The notes under the pieces were generated by a model that was not told the origin of the DNA, ran no database searches, and worked only from the letters and a program-made list of their open reading frames with translations. Below, in pieces: positions 7,092-15,492 of a stretch of 35,049 nt of DNA; positions within the stretch are counted from its first letter, which is position 1, and each line of letters starts with the position of its first letter. A program made the translations under genes and the position numbers. Source of the DNA: Candidatus Hydrogenedentota bacterium. GTDB taxonomy: Bacteria; Hydrogenedentota; Hydrogenedentia; Hydrogenedentales; JAGMZX01. The stretch spans positions 1 to 35,049 of the forward strand of contig JAGMZX010000015.1 in NCBI GenBank assembly GCA_018005585.1, written 5' to 3'.

Positions 7092-9716
7092 CTACAACCG
7101 CCACAGAGGTTTATCTTCCCGAGTGGCGGGCGGTTCCGCGGCAACCGCATAACGGACCTCAACCGTCGCGGAGGCGCCAGGCGCCAGCGTTTCCACGGGC
7201 GGAAAGTCCAGCACAACGCGCTGATGCCGCGGGTCGTACTGGCAATAGAACGGCCTGCCCGCATCCGCTCCGCTGCACGTGAAGGCGCTTGTGACACTTA
7301 TCTCGCCTTGCGCCTGCACATTCCAGGCGCGCACGCCCGAGAGCCGGTGCGCGCGCGCGTTCCAAAGCGGGCCGAGCGGGTTGTCCTCGCCGCTCAAGCG
7401 CGTCCATGCGCCATTCCAGTTGGCGCGAATGTCCGGCGTGAGCAGGGCCTGCGTCTCAAAGCTGGCGCGCAATCCGATGGCGGGCGCTGCTTCGCGGTCC
7501 GTTCCATTGCTGATCTCCAGGACGACGGTCAGGGCGTTTTCATTCACGTCCAAGGCGATGCGGCGTTCCAGCGTGAGGCCTTGCGCCGTCGTTCCCCGAA
7601 GCACGGCGCTGGTTGCGTCCCGGGCCACAACTTCGTAGCGCGGCGCGGCGGGTGCGCCGGACACCCCGGCCGCAAAATCCCACTCGCGCCAAAACAGCGT
7701 ATCTGGCACTTGCCCGAACGGATTCTTCACAAGGTCGTTCCCCGTTGCCTTATCGACACAGCGGACAAGGCGGCCGTCGAGCAACGGGGCCAGCCATACG
7801 AGCAGACGGCCGTTTTCGAGCACGACCAGAGGCATCTCTTCGCGGCGCGGCGCCAACCCGTTATCACTTGCACCGGCGCATTGCGCGATCACGGGCTCCA
7901 TGCCCGGCCCGAGTTCGCGGAGCCGGCCGGCAAAGACAGACCAATCCTCGCAGGAGGGGCGTTCGAGCACGAGCCGGCCGCCGTCAGCCGTGGCCTGAGG
8001 CGGACATGTCATCGCGGCATACGTGAACGGGAGCCGCGCGATCTCGAGACGGTTGCGCCGGTCGCCCATGGGCGCCTCGGCCAGCGCCTGATCCAGCATC
8101 GTGAGGGCCGCGGCGGCGGTACCGCTATCGAGCCAAGATCCGTCCTGCCGGGGATGGAGATAGGCACCGGATTTCCGGGCGCGTTCGGCAACCAGGCCGA
8201 GCGCGCCGCGCAGCGCGGCGCCGGGGGGTCCGTAGTAGCGGCTGATGAAATCGTCCCGAGCCTGTTCCCACGGGAAATCCGGATCCCAGAGTGCTTTCGC
8301 GAGCACATACGCGCGCAACGCGTCGATCTCCGCCGGCGCGTTGACGCCCGGCGCGCGCGCCTGTACGTGCACGCCGGACACATTGTATTGGTCATAGAAT
8401 AGACCGTTCTGACGATATACGTGCAGGTCCGGGTGAAGGCGCAGCGGGTTTTCCTGGTTTCCGGCGTAATTCCAGATGCGCAGGTCTGGCGTAATCGCCG
8501 ACCATGCCTTCAGGTCGCGGGCGAATGCCGCGTTCGGCAACGACCCGGCGCCGTCCGCCGGACGGCCCATGTCGCAGCCGTCCGCGCCGAGAAAAACAAC
8601 CACATCCTGGCATGGGCGCAGTTGCGCGGGGGGCCGGCGGCGCACGCCCGCACAGAACGTGGCGACCCGGTAGCCGCCGCCGGGGAACGCTTCCTTGACC
8701 CTTTCCGACACGCTATTCACAAGCCGGAGCAGCGGGGCGGCCGCGCTGTTTTCCTGCTGTTCGAGCGCGCGGCACTCAGCACATTCACATGCGCCCGCCC
8801 AAGGCATGGGCGCGACAACCACGAGTCTTTCGCCGCCTTGCGCGAGCACGGCATCGCGACGGGCGCGCTGCACATCGTCGAGCGTATCGGCGGGCGCGCG
8901 CAGCAACGCCAGCAGTTCCGCGATGAGCGTTTCCGCCGCTTCCTGGTTCGTGCAGCAAAGCTGCGTCGGCGTCTCGCCTCCCGCCAGCGCGAGCGCGGCC
9001 GCGCGGCGCCCGTCAATCTCGGCGTAATAGCCGGGACGCTCCGCGAAGAAGCGTTCCGGCGGCAGCAGTGTGAAAAAGGTGCCCGTGGCGAGCCCTTCGG
9101 GCGGCGCGGGCTCATCCAGCTTGTGCGCGCGCAGGTATTCCGCCGCGTCCATGCTCCAGAGGGCGCTGTAGCCCGTGCTGCGGTGTGCAAAACAGGGCCG
9201 GAAAAGCAGTTCGAACTCGTTGATGGCGAACGCGGTGCGCGGCGTAGCCGTCACCCCGGGCGCAAGCCATCGCACGCCCAGATACCGGTCGAGAAACTCG
9301 TAGGCAGCATGCAGCGCGCCCGCGTCCGTCAGGCTTGTGAGAAGCAGCTGCTTTCGCGCGCCCATTTCCTGTTCACGGCGGGACGGGGTGAATGTGCGTA
9401 GCAGAAAGCCGCCGGGGCCGAGCGCTTCGAGTTCGTCGCGCGCGGCGAGTTCGACGCCGAGCGCGCTTCGCCCGACCCACATGTTCATGTCGCCTTCATT
9501 CTCGGCGCTTATGGTCAGTTCATACGCGGTGCGCTCGCGCCAATACAGCTTCAGCGCGGACGCGGCCATCTGCTCCGCGGGCGTCGCGTCGTGCGGAACG
9601 ACAACATGGAAATTTCCGAAAACGCCCAAACCGGCCCAGCCCTGGCTGTTCGGCTGCGCGGCGGTCAGCCCGGCAAACGCAAGAACCAGCGCAACTGCGC
9701 CACAGAGGCGTTTCAC
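7092..9716 (-). CDS. DUF4838 domain protein, glycoside-hydrolase-like, secreted
   Basis: The product has 874 residues. Translation starts at GTG 9716, supported by GGGAG 9 bases upstream and a signal peptide directly after it (MKRLCGAVALVLAFAGLTAAQ). The N-terminal section (about 35-150) resembles the alpha-glucuronidase N-domain (HDATPAEQMAASALKLYW, WVGRS). The LGVRWLAPG signature followed by the central section at about 180-480 matches DUF4838 proteins (FFTLLPPERFFAERPGYYAEIDG, CTNQEA, YNVSGVHVQARAP). The C-terminal 230 residues look like a beta-sandwich of glycosidase type (GLTLERRIALDVNENALTVVLEISN). DUF4838 proteins are common in planctomycetes, lentisphaerae and bacteroidetes next to polysaccharide-degradation genes; the reaction is not established. 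It is the first gene of a two-gene unit with the small secreted protein. Confidence 0.85.
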   Translation of the reverse strand: MKRLCGAVALVLAFAGLTAAQPNSQGWAGLGVFGNFHVVVPHDATPAEQMAASALKLYWRERTAYELTISAENEGDMNMWVGRSALGVELAARDELEALGPGGFLLRTFTPSRREQEMGARKQLLLTSLTDAGALHAAYEFLDRYLGVRWLAPGVTATPRTAFAINEFELLFRPCFAHRSTGYSALWSMDAAEYLRAHKLDEPAPPEGLATGTFFTLLPPERFFAERPGYYAEIDGRRAAALALAGGETPTQLCCTNQEAAETLIAELLALLRAPADTLDDVQRARRDAVLAQGGERLVVVAPMPWAGACECAECRALEQQENSAAAPLLRLVNSVSERVKEAFPGGGYRVATFCAGVRRRPPAQLRPCQDVVVFLGADGCDMGRPADGAGSLPNAAFARDLKAWSAITPDLRIWNYAGNQENPLRLHPDLHVYRQNGLFYDQYNVSGVHVQARAPGVNAPAEIDALRAYVLAKALWDPDFPWEQARDDFISRYYGPPGAALRGALGLVAERARKSGAYLHPRQDGSWLDSGTAAAALTMLDQALAEAPMGDRRNRLEIARLPFTYAAMTCPPQATADGGRLVLERPSCEDWSVFAGRLRELGPGMEPVIAQCAGASDNGLAPRREEMPLVVLENGRLLVWLAPLLDGRLVRCVDKATGNDLVKNPFGQVPDTLFWREWDFAAGVSGAPAAPRYEVVARDATSAVLRGTTAQGLTLERRIALDVNENALTVVLEISNGTDREAAPAIGLRASFETQALLTPDIRANWNGAWTRLSGEDNPLGPLWNARAHRLSGVRAWNVQAQGEISVTSAFTCSGADAGRPFYCQYDPRHQRVVLDFPPVETLAPGASATVEVRYAVAAEPPATREDKPLWRL

Positions 9717-9760
9717 GTTCGGACACTCCCGGATGTGCGCCGTTCGTACAGGCGCGCCCC

Positions 9761-9766
9761 ATTATA
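9761..9766 (-). promoter_or_regulatory. Candidate -10 element of the DUF4838 gene
   Basis: The minus strand reads a perfect TATAAT at 9766-9761, 45 bases upstream of the GTG start. No good -35 hexamer is seen at the normal spacing, so the call rests on the -10 match and position. Confidence 0.35.
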
Positions 9767-9946
9767 GCGAATCGGCCCGCCCCGCTGTTCGCGGCGTCGT
9801 CAGGCAACGCTGCCGGTGAAGGCGTTCCAGGAAATACTTGCCGGGACATCGCAAGAACTGCATCCATGACCGCTGCAGTGTTGTGCCGGACAGTGAACGC
9901 CGTTCGGGCCGGCGTCCCGGGGATTGCCGGCGCCTTGTCCGGAACT

Positions 9947-9974
9947 TTGTCCTGAGCAAGAAGTATTTTAAGAT
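9947..9974 (+). promoter_or_regulatory. Candidate promoter of the BON-domain gene
   Basis: TTGTCC at 9947-9952 and TAAGAT at 9969-9974 are separated by 16 bases, each matching the sigma-70 consensus at four of six positions, and lie 56 bases before ATG 10030. Consensus match only. Confidence 0.3.
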
Positions 9975-10029
9975 AGGGGACGGGTGGCAATGCGTTCAGG
10001 AACATGCACGATCGAAGAGGAGAGACATC

Positions 10030-10866
10030 ATGACCGCCATAACGGTGCTGGCCTTGCTGGCAAGTGTTGCGGGCGCGAATCCGGTTGTGGAAACGGTGGA
10101 AGACTCGTCGATCACCGCTCGGGTCGAGAGCAAGTTTCTCGCAAACAAGCATTTGAGTCCGCTCAATATCGACACGACCACCACGGGCGGCGTGGTCACC
10201 CTGACCGGCAGCGTCCGCGACGAGGCGCAGAAGCAGATGGCGGAAGAACTTGCGCGCGGCGTGCCCGGCGTTGTCGACGTGAGGAACGAACTGCTGGTCG
10301 TGCCGGAGACCTATACCGAGCGCGACAAGCGCGGCTTCAGCCAGCGCCTTCGGGACCGCGGCATCACGATGAACGTGCGCGCCGTGCTGTTGCGGGACGG
10401 GGAAACGAAGGGGTTGAAGATCGGCGTAGAAACCGTGAACGGCGTGGTGACATTGACCGGCATCGCGAACAGCGAAGAGCAGAAGGCGAAAATCGGCCAG
10501 TCGGCGGCGCAGGCGAGCGGCGTGGTGCGGGTATTCAACAATCTTACGGTGCATGAACGCCCTGAAATGGGCACGTTTCAAAATGTGGGCCGGCAATTCC
10601 AGGACGAATGGGTCGAGAAACGCGTCGAAACGTCGATCATGGTAAACCGGCATGTAAACGTCCGGGACCTGGACGTGGAGGTGACGGACGGCGTGTGCAT
10701 ATTGACCGGCAATGCCGACTCGCAGGAGGAGAAAGATTTGGCCGGGAATCTGGCAAGTGCGATACCCGGAGTGCTTGAACTCGTGAACGACATCGTGGTG
10801 CGCGGGGAAGGCGGCGCGCCCGTGGTTGTGCTCGAAGGTATCGACCCGGCCGACGAACCGCTCTGA
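10030..10866 (+). CDS. Periplasmic protein with three BON domains (OsmY-like)
   Basis: The product has 278 residues. ATG 10030 is chosen because GAGGAGAG lies just upstream and a short signal peptide follows (TVLALLASVAGAN). Three BON domains are visible at about 25-92, 105-175 and 193-258. Each has the pattern ITARVESKF/VRAVLLRD/VETSIMVN, then a hydrophobic strand, GVVTLTG or GVCILTG, a helix with Q/E-K, and a closing V-x-NxLxV strand. BON domains bind phospholipid surfaces; OsmY-like and DolP-like proteins act in envelope stress, and triple-domain versions are also seen. The gene is 30 bases upstream of a TPR membrane protein and probably in one operon with it. Function beyond envelope maintenance is inference. 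Confidence 0.88.
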   Translation: MTAITVLALLASVAGANPVVETVEDSSITARVESKFLANKHLSPLNIDTTTTGGVVTLTGSVRDEAQKQMAEELARGVPGVVDVRNELLVVPETYTERDKRGFSQRLRDRGITMNVRAVLLRDGETKGLKIGVETVNGVVTLTGIANSEEQKAKIGQSAAQASGVVRVFNNLTVHERPEMGTFQNVGRQFQDEWVEKRVETSIMVNRHVNVRDLDVEVTDGVCILTGNADSQEEKDLAGNLASAIPGVLELVNDIVVRGEGGAPVVVLEGIDPADEPL

Positions 10867-10896
10867 GCCGCGCGGCGCCGCGCTCGGAGTGAAGCC

Positions 10897-11787
10897 ATGG
10901 AAGACCGTAGACAGGTTGCGATCCTGGTCGTCGTGGTTCTGGTGACGCTGGTCGCCATCGGCGTCACTTGGTGGGCAAGCAAGTCCTCCGGAAAAAGCGG
11001 CGGCCTTTCCGCTTCGCAACGGTTCACCGCCCGGCCTGGCACGTCGCGGCCCAACGCCGTCGCGCTGACCAGCGACAAGCGGCCCGGCGGCGTCGACGAT
11101 GTCGAACTCGGCGGCGCCCCGACGGGCGGCGAAGACGCCCCAGATATTCGATCCCTCTCCCGCCAGGACGGACCGGACGCGAGGGCGTCGGCGGAACGGC
11201 TGGTCCGCGAGGCGCTGGAGGAAGCCGATGCCGAGGACGGCATCCAGATGCTCGAGGATGCGCTTCGGCGCGGCCTTTGTCTGGAGGAGGCGTGGCGGCT
11301 GCATCTGGCCCTGGCCTTATTGTACGGGCGGCTGTCGCCGCCCGGCGGCGAGCGCGCCTTGCAGGCCTATGCCGCCGCGCGCGCCGCCGCCGCCACGGCC
11401 GAGGCCCGGCAACGGATTGCCCTTGAAGAGGCGCAGGCGTTCGTCGCGATGGGGAAGCGCGAGGATGCATGGGCCTGCGTCGAAACAGCGATCGCGCAAG
11501 GGCCCGCGGGCGAGCCGTTCTCGCCGGAGGCAGCCGTGCTGCTGGTGCGCATGGGCGACCTGCTTCAGGAGACGGGCAATAGCAGCGGGGCGGAACGAGC
11601 CTACCAACAGGCGCTGGACCGGGGCCTGGCGCAGCGCGGCGCGGCCGAAACGCTGGTCGAGCCCTTGCGGCTGGCGGCAACGCGATTGACCCTGTTGCTT
11701 CGCGGCGCGGGCCGTCACGAAGAGGCAGATGCGCTGGGCCGGCGGCTGCAAATGCGGTTTCGCGCTTCGGCCGCTGCGGGAGAGTGA
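10897..11787 (+). CDS. Single-pass membrane protein with TPR-like repeats
   Basis: This is a 296-residue protein. A single membrane helix lies at about residues 8-26 (ILVVVVLVTLVAIGVTWW) after a short charged N-terminus. A low-complexity Gly/Ser/Pro/Asp linker runs to about 95. The C-terminal 190 residues are Ala/Leu/Glu-rich helices with TPR spacing (AWRLHLALALLYGRL, LEEAQAFVAMGKREDAWACVETA, LLVRMGDLLQETGNSSGAERAYQQAL). TPR domains mediate protein-protein contacts; the topology suggests a periplasmic scaffold anchored in the inner membrane. The gene converges on the FG-GAP gene with only 13 bases between stop codons. No specific family is recognised. Confidence 0.75.
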   Translation: MEDRRQVAILVVVVLVTLVAIGVTWWASKSSGKSGGLSASQRFTARPGTSRPNAVALTSDKRPGGVDDVELGGAPTGGEDAPDIRSLSRQDGPDARASAERLVREALEEADAEDGIQMLEDALRRGLCLEEAWRLHLALALLYGRLSPPGGERALQAYAAARAAAATAEARQRIALEEAQAFVAMGKREDAWACVETAIAQGPAGEPFSPEAAVLLVRMGDLLQETGNSSGAERAYQQALDRGLAQRGAAETLVEPLRLAATRLTLLLRGAGRHEEADALGRRLQMRFRASAAAGE

Positions 11788-11800
11788 CTTGGGGCGCCCG

Positions 11801-13210
11801 TCAGCGGACTGGCCCCAACAAGAACAGGGAATCCGAACCACGCAGCCCGACGGTCACACCCGCGCCGGGCTCCCTGCTGCTGTGGAACGCGACTTCGCGC
11901 AACGATTCCGGAAAGCGCATCTGGAACACGGGCGTTCTTTCGATACCCGCCCCGTCCCAGCGCCACGCGCTGAATTCGTCCGCATCCGTGGCGCAACCGA
12001 AGTCCGTGTGCCCGTCCGCGTCGAAATCTTCAAACAGCACGAGATGCGCGGGCGGCCCGGCGGCAGCGTTTACCAGCCACGCGACGGGAGCGTCAATAAC
12101 GATATGCGCCGTTGAAGCGGGTTCGAAACGGCGTTTTCGCGCGTCGAAGAGATGCACAACGAGCCGCCACGAAGCGCGGCCCGTCGCGGCCAGGCGCGCG
12201 AGGGCATTCGCCGCGGGCAGGCGTTCTTCGCGCATCCAGACCGCCAGGTCGACAAAGCCGTCTCCATCAAAGTCTGGAAGCCGGTCCGGGGCGTTCAGAA
12301 CGGCGCCCGCGAAGCGGCGTTCGGGTCCGATGCGCGGCGCGCCTTTGGGGCTGTTGCCGGGCATGCGGAAGCGGATACACGACGTGCCCGAATCCTCATC
12401 CGCGAGCGAATAGAGCACATCCCATTGGGCCAAGTCTTGCGGGGCAACGGCCGTGCTGTGCTTCGCGAGCAGAGCAAACCAGGGCCAGTATGCGGGGTTG
12501 TTGCCCGCGGTCTCGGCCGTGCGCGGCGGCAGCGACCGCCGCGCAAGCAGGCTGTGCTTGTCGGAGGCGGCCAGTTCGCGCGGGAGCGACGGCTCGATTT
12601 CGATACTCCGGCGTATGTCCATTTCCAGTGCGTCGCGCGGCCCGATCACCGGCGGGTTAATGGTATCGACGGTAAACGGCCGCCCGTAGGACGCGCGATG
12701 CGGCGCTTCGGTGGTCAGGGGAAAGCTGGCCACGAACGCGCCCGCGGCGTCGCGCAGTTCAAACGCCGTCTCCAGCGGCAGGCCCAGCACCGCGCGGCCC
12801 GCCCATTCGATGCCGAGCACATAGAGGAACGGCGCAGGGCCGCATCCCGCCAGTTGCGTATGCAACCGGAACAACTCGACGGGTTCGGGCGGAGACTCCC
12901 CGCGCTCGAACGACCACGTCAGAATGCGATCGCCCGCCACGGCGATGACTTCCGAGACTGCGTCGCCATCCAGGTCGAAGACATCCAAGGCCGAGGTTTC
13001 TGGCGGCAATGCGAGCTCTCGCGCGCCGGCAGGCTGGCCATCGGCATAAACGGTGAGACCATGGTCGTGCAGGACAACCAGGTCCGCTCCCCCGGCTGCG
13101 TCCAGCGGCGCGAGGAAGAAACGCGCGCCGGCCGGTGCGGGAAAGCTCTGGACGTCAAACAGGACACCCGGAACGGCAAGCAGGATGGCGCACACGAGGG
13201 ACGGCATCAT
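11801..13210 (-). CDS. FG-GAP/VCBS-repeat secreted protein (second of pair)
   Basis: The product has 469 residues from ATG 13210. The upstream gene ends in TGA within the same ATGA tetranucleotide (13210-13207), so translation is probably coupled; a second ATG directly follows. A signal peptide is present (MMPSLVCAILLAVPGVLFD). The mature protein carries calcium-binding FG-GAP/VCBS loops spaced through its length: DVFDLDGDAVSEVIAV near residue 80, DFDGDGFVDLAVW near 320 and DFDADGHTDFG near 410. This suggests a beta-propeller. It ends with the strand GVTVGLRGSDSLFLL. Such proteins are usually extracellular and may bind carbohydrate or other proteins. It is a paralogue in architecture of the gene immediately upstream, and both lie downstream of an ABC transporter. 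Function is not known. Confidence 0.8.
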   Translation of the reverse strand: MMPSLVCAILLAVPGVLFDVQSFPAPAGARFFLAPLDAAGGADLVVLHDHGLTVYADGQPAGARELALPPETSALDVFDLDGDAVSEVIAVAGDRILTWSFERGESPPEPVELFRLHTQLAGCGPAPFLYVLGIEWAGRAVLGLPLETAFELRDAAGAFVASFPLTTEAPHRASYGRPFTVDTINPPVIGPRDALEMDIRRSIEIEPSLPRELAASDKHSLLARRSLPPRTAETAGNNPAYWPWFALLAKHSTAVAPQDLAQWDVLYSLADEDSGTSCIRFRMPGNSPKGAPRIGPERRFAGAVLNAPDRLPDFDGDGFVDLAVWMREERLPAANALARLAATGRASWRLVVHLFDARKRRFEPASTAHIVIDAPVAWLVNAAAGPPAHLVLFEDFDADGHTDFGCATDADEFSAWRWDGAGIERTPVFQMRFPESLREVAFHSSREPGAGVTVGLRGSDSLFLLGPVR

Positions 13211-14697
13211 GGCAGGGCCTCCGCCGCAAAATAGACGCGGCACGGTTCACCGCCCCGTTCCGCCGGCACTGCGCGCAGGATCACGTCCGCATACCCGTCG
13301 AGATTGACGTCGGCGACCGCGAATGTCGCCTCAAATTCGAACGGAATGACGCAGCTTGGCGCATCCGGGAAATCGTACCCCGCGGCGAGAAAGACGGCCA
13401 GGCGGTCCGGGCGGTCCTGCACCACGAGGTCCTTATAACCGTCGTTGTTCAGGTCGCCGGACAGGTTGACCAAGGCCGCCCGCTGATACCGCTGGAACAT
13501 GGCGTTCCCCACGAAAGGCGGCTGGCCCGCTTGGATCGCAATGCGGCAAACAGGCGCGGGCGACTCGGCGAACGCGCCTTGGACCTGACGGTACACGGCG
13601 ACCTCATGCTGAATAACGATACTCGTCAAGAACCGGAGTAAGCCCTCCCGCGGGCCGCCGGACAGCGGACCGCTAGATTCCGTTACCATGTCAAGGTCGC
13701 CATCGCCATCAAAATCCACGAAACTGCAATACGGCCGGAAAGTGCGGGACCGGCGCACGGTAGAGGAAACGCCGCCGTCCAACGTGGCATACGTCGTGTA
13801 GGTTGGGAACGGCAAGAGGCTGCCGCGGCCCATTTCCCAGCGCCCGCCCGCATAATCCATCGTTTCGTCCGCATTCAAGCGGCACGGCTGCACGTAGCTG
13901 GGCAAGTCGGCGGTGGTCTCTGCCTCTGGAACGGCCGGCGTTGCCGCAAAAACCCCTTCCGGTGTCAGTTGAACGCGGTATTGGCGCTCCTGATACCGGA
14001 CCAGGTCGTCGGAAACACTGACGCGGGTCAGGACGCGAAGCCGGTCAGCCTCGAACACAAGGCGGCAGGCCATTTCCCGCGGCGGAAACACGACACGGCG
14101 CGATTCCGGCGGCCAGACCTGAGCGGGCGGCCCCGACAGCAATGTCAATTGCGGCAGCACGTTGAGTACGCCTGCGGAAACGTACTGCGCGCCGTCGCGG
14201 CGGAACAGGTGCGCGCCGTCGGGGCTCATGGCAACGATTTCCGGCGCGCCGTCGCCGTCCAGGTCGTGCAGGCGCCGCTGCAGCAGCGCCGACCGCGCTT
14301 GTCCACGGAGCGGCAGCATCCCCGCGGTCATATCCGTGGACGGCCATTGCGCGGGCTGTGTCAGGACCGTCTCCCACCGGTTGTCGCGCCATTGGTACAC
14401 CGCCAGACTTCCGGGGTACATGAGATAGACGGCCCCCGCCCAGACCTCCAGAATAGGCTGCCCTTCAATCGACGGCAGCGGCACGCGCGCTTCGCGCGGG
14501 AAGCGGCCGCCGCGCTGGAACGCCACCTCGTGCCCGAACGCCAAGTCCACGGCGCCGTCGCCGTCGAGGTCCGCCTGTATGCAATTGAGGCTGACCGCGC
14601 CCGTGAGGGGATGCACGGCTTCCGCACGCAGCCCCGATATCTCCTCGGGGAAAAACTCGATTGAGGCAAGCAGGCATATGGAAAGCGCGAACGTCAT
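13207..14697 (-). CDS. FG-GAP/VCBS-repeat secreted protein (first of pair)
   Basis: The protein has 496 residues, beginning MTFALSICLLASIEFF, a short probable signal peptide. Five DxDxDG-type calcium loops are visible: DLDGDGAVDLAFG near residue 43, DLDGDGAPEIVAM near 145, DFDGDGDLDMVTE near 330, DLNNDGYKDLVVQ near 425 and DVNLDGYADVILR near 470. This is the spacing of blades in an FG-GAP beta-propeller. The gene starts 9 bases after the ABC permease stop and ends overlapping the next FG-GAP gene by 4 bases, so the four genes from 16388 to 11801 form a tight operon. That context suggests an exported or surface partner of the ABC system, which is inference. No enzyme motif was seen. Confidence 0.82.
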   Translation of the reverse strand: MTFALSICLLASIEFFPEEISGLRAEAVHPLTGAVSLNCIQADLDGDGAVDLAFGHEVAFQRGGRFPREARVPLPSIEGQPILEVWAGAVYLMYPGSLAVYQWRDNRWETVLTQPAQWPSTDMTAGMLPLRGQARSALLQRRLHDLDGDGAPEIVAMSPDGAHLFRRDGAQYVSAGVLNVLPQLTLLSGPPAQVWPPESRRVVFPPREMACRLVFEADRLRVLTRVSVSDDLVRYQERQYRVQLTPEGVFAATPAVPEAETTADLPSYVQPCRLNADETMDYAGGRWEMGRGSLLPFPTYTTYATLDGGVSSTVRRSRTFRPYCSFVDFDGDGDLDMVTESSGPLSGGPREGLLRFLTSIVIQHEVAVYRQVQGAFAESPAPVCRIAIQAGQPPFVGNAMFQRYQRAALVNLSGDLNNDGYKDLVVQDRPDRLAVFLAAGYDFPDAPSCVIPFEFEATFAVADVNLDGYADVILRAVPAERGGEPCRVYFAAEALP

Positions 14698-14706
14698 CGG
14701 CGTTTC

Positions 14707-15492
14707 TCAGGCCAAGTCACGGCGCCGGAATCGCACGATAGCCGCAGCCGTGAAAAGAAACCCGCCTGCCGCGGAAGCCAGCAGGCACTGCCAAGCCATG
14801 GGGAACCACGCGGCTGTCAGTCCGTCCGCGCGCAGGGCAAACACTTCCCAGCACCGCTCCACGTACGTGGTGAACAAATAGGCGTCGATACCCAGCGGGT
14901 ACTTGAGCAGGTCCACGGCCACCCAGCCACCAACGGCGAGCAACACGGCGGCAAGCGGGTTGCGCGTGCATGTGGACCAGAACAGCGCATAGGCTACGGT
15001 GGCCCACTGCGGCGCGAGCGCGAGCAGCGCGCCGAGCACATACGCCGCGGTCATCTCGCCCTCCGAGAAAATGAGTTCGCTCCCGCTGAGCACGCCGTTC
15101 CGGTCGCCCAGCAGGAAGACGAACCCCCAGGCGAGCGCGCCCGCAAGCAACGTGAGCATGGCGGCGTAGGTCATGCCGAGCAGCAGCTTGGCCAGAATGA
15201 ACTCGTATCGTGCGATGGGGCGCGTCAGCGTGTGCCGCAACGCGCCGTAGGGTTCCGCGGCCACGAGAGCGGCGCCGTGCACCAGAATCGCCAGCACGCC
15301 CACAAGGCTCAGCGCGCCCAACGTGGCATTGGCGATAAAAGCATAGTCGGCCATGCCGTCGCGCGCGACGGGGCGTATGACAAGCGAACCCGCAACCGCC
15401 GCCGCAACCAGCGCCGGGCCCACATACGTGTACTTGCGCCGCAGCGCCTTGCTCAATTCAACCGAGTATACAGCCCCGATGCGTTTGCTCAT
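14707..15492 (-). CDS. ABC-2 type transporter permease
   Basis: The protein has 261 residues and about six hydrophobic helices: GPALVAAAVAGSLVI, LGALSLVGVLAILVHGAALVA, LLLGMTYAAMLTLLAGALAWGFVFLL, AAYVLGALLALAPQWATVAYALF, NPLAAVLLAVGGWVAVDLL and a C-terminal helix before RFRRRDLA. A short cytoplasmic N-terminus (VYSVELSKALRRKYTYVGP) and the segment AEPYGALRHTLTRPIARYEFILAKL are typical of ABC-2 membrane subunits of the NatB/BcrB/ABC2_membrane_5 kind. Its ATG overlaps the ATPase stop in an ATGA (15492-15489), so translation is coupled. Substrates of this class include glycolipids, peptides and ions; the substrate here is unknown. Confidence 0.85.
   Translation of the reverse strand: MSKRIGAVYSVELSKALRRKYTYVGPALVAAAVAGSLVIRPVARDGMADYAFIANATLGALSLVGVLAILVHGAALVAAEPYGALRHTLTRPIARYEFILAKLLLGMTYAAMLTLLAGALAWGFVFLLGDRNGVLSGSELIFSEGEMTAAYVLGALLALAPQWATVAYALFWSTCTRNPLAAVLLAVGGWVAVDLLKYPLGIDAYLFTTYVERCWEVFALRADGLTAAWFPMAWQCLLASAAGGFLFTAAAIVRFRRRDLA

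Larger units (their letters stand above)
9717..10029. other. Divergent intergenic region between the DUF4838 and BON genes
   Basis: These 313 bases hold promoter-like elements for both flanking genes, listed separately. I see no credible gene here; the frame that extends the BON protein upstream to 9838 has no signal-peptide or family character. Confidence 0.5.

Noticed and set aside
6108-8402. Open frame of 764 codons on the plus strand across two minus-strand genes
   Set aside because: It crosses the gap between two credible minus-strand genes and shows Arg/Ser/Pro-rich shadow composition.
9520-11304. Open frame of 594 codons on the minus strand over the BON and TPR genes
   Set aside because: The plus strand has three clear BON domains and a membrane/TPR protein with ribosome sites; the antisense frame has no family features.
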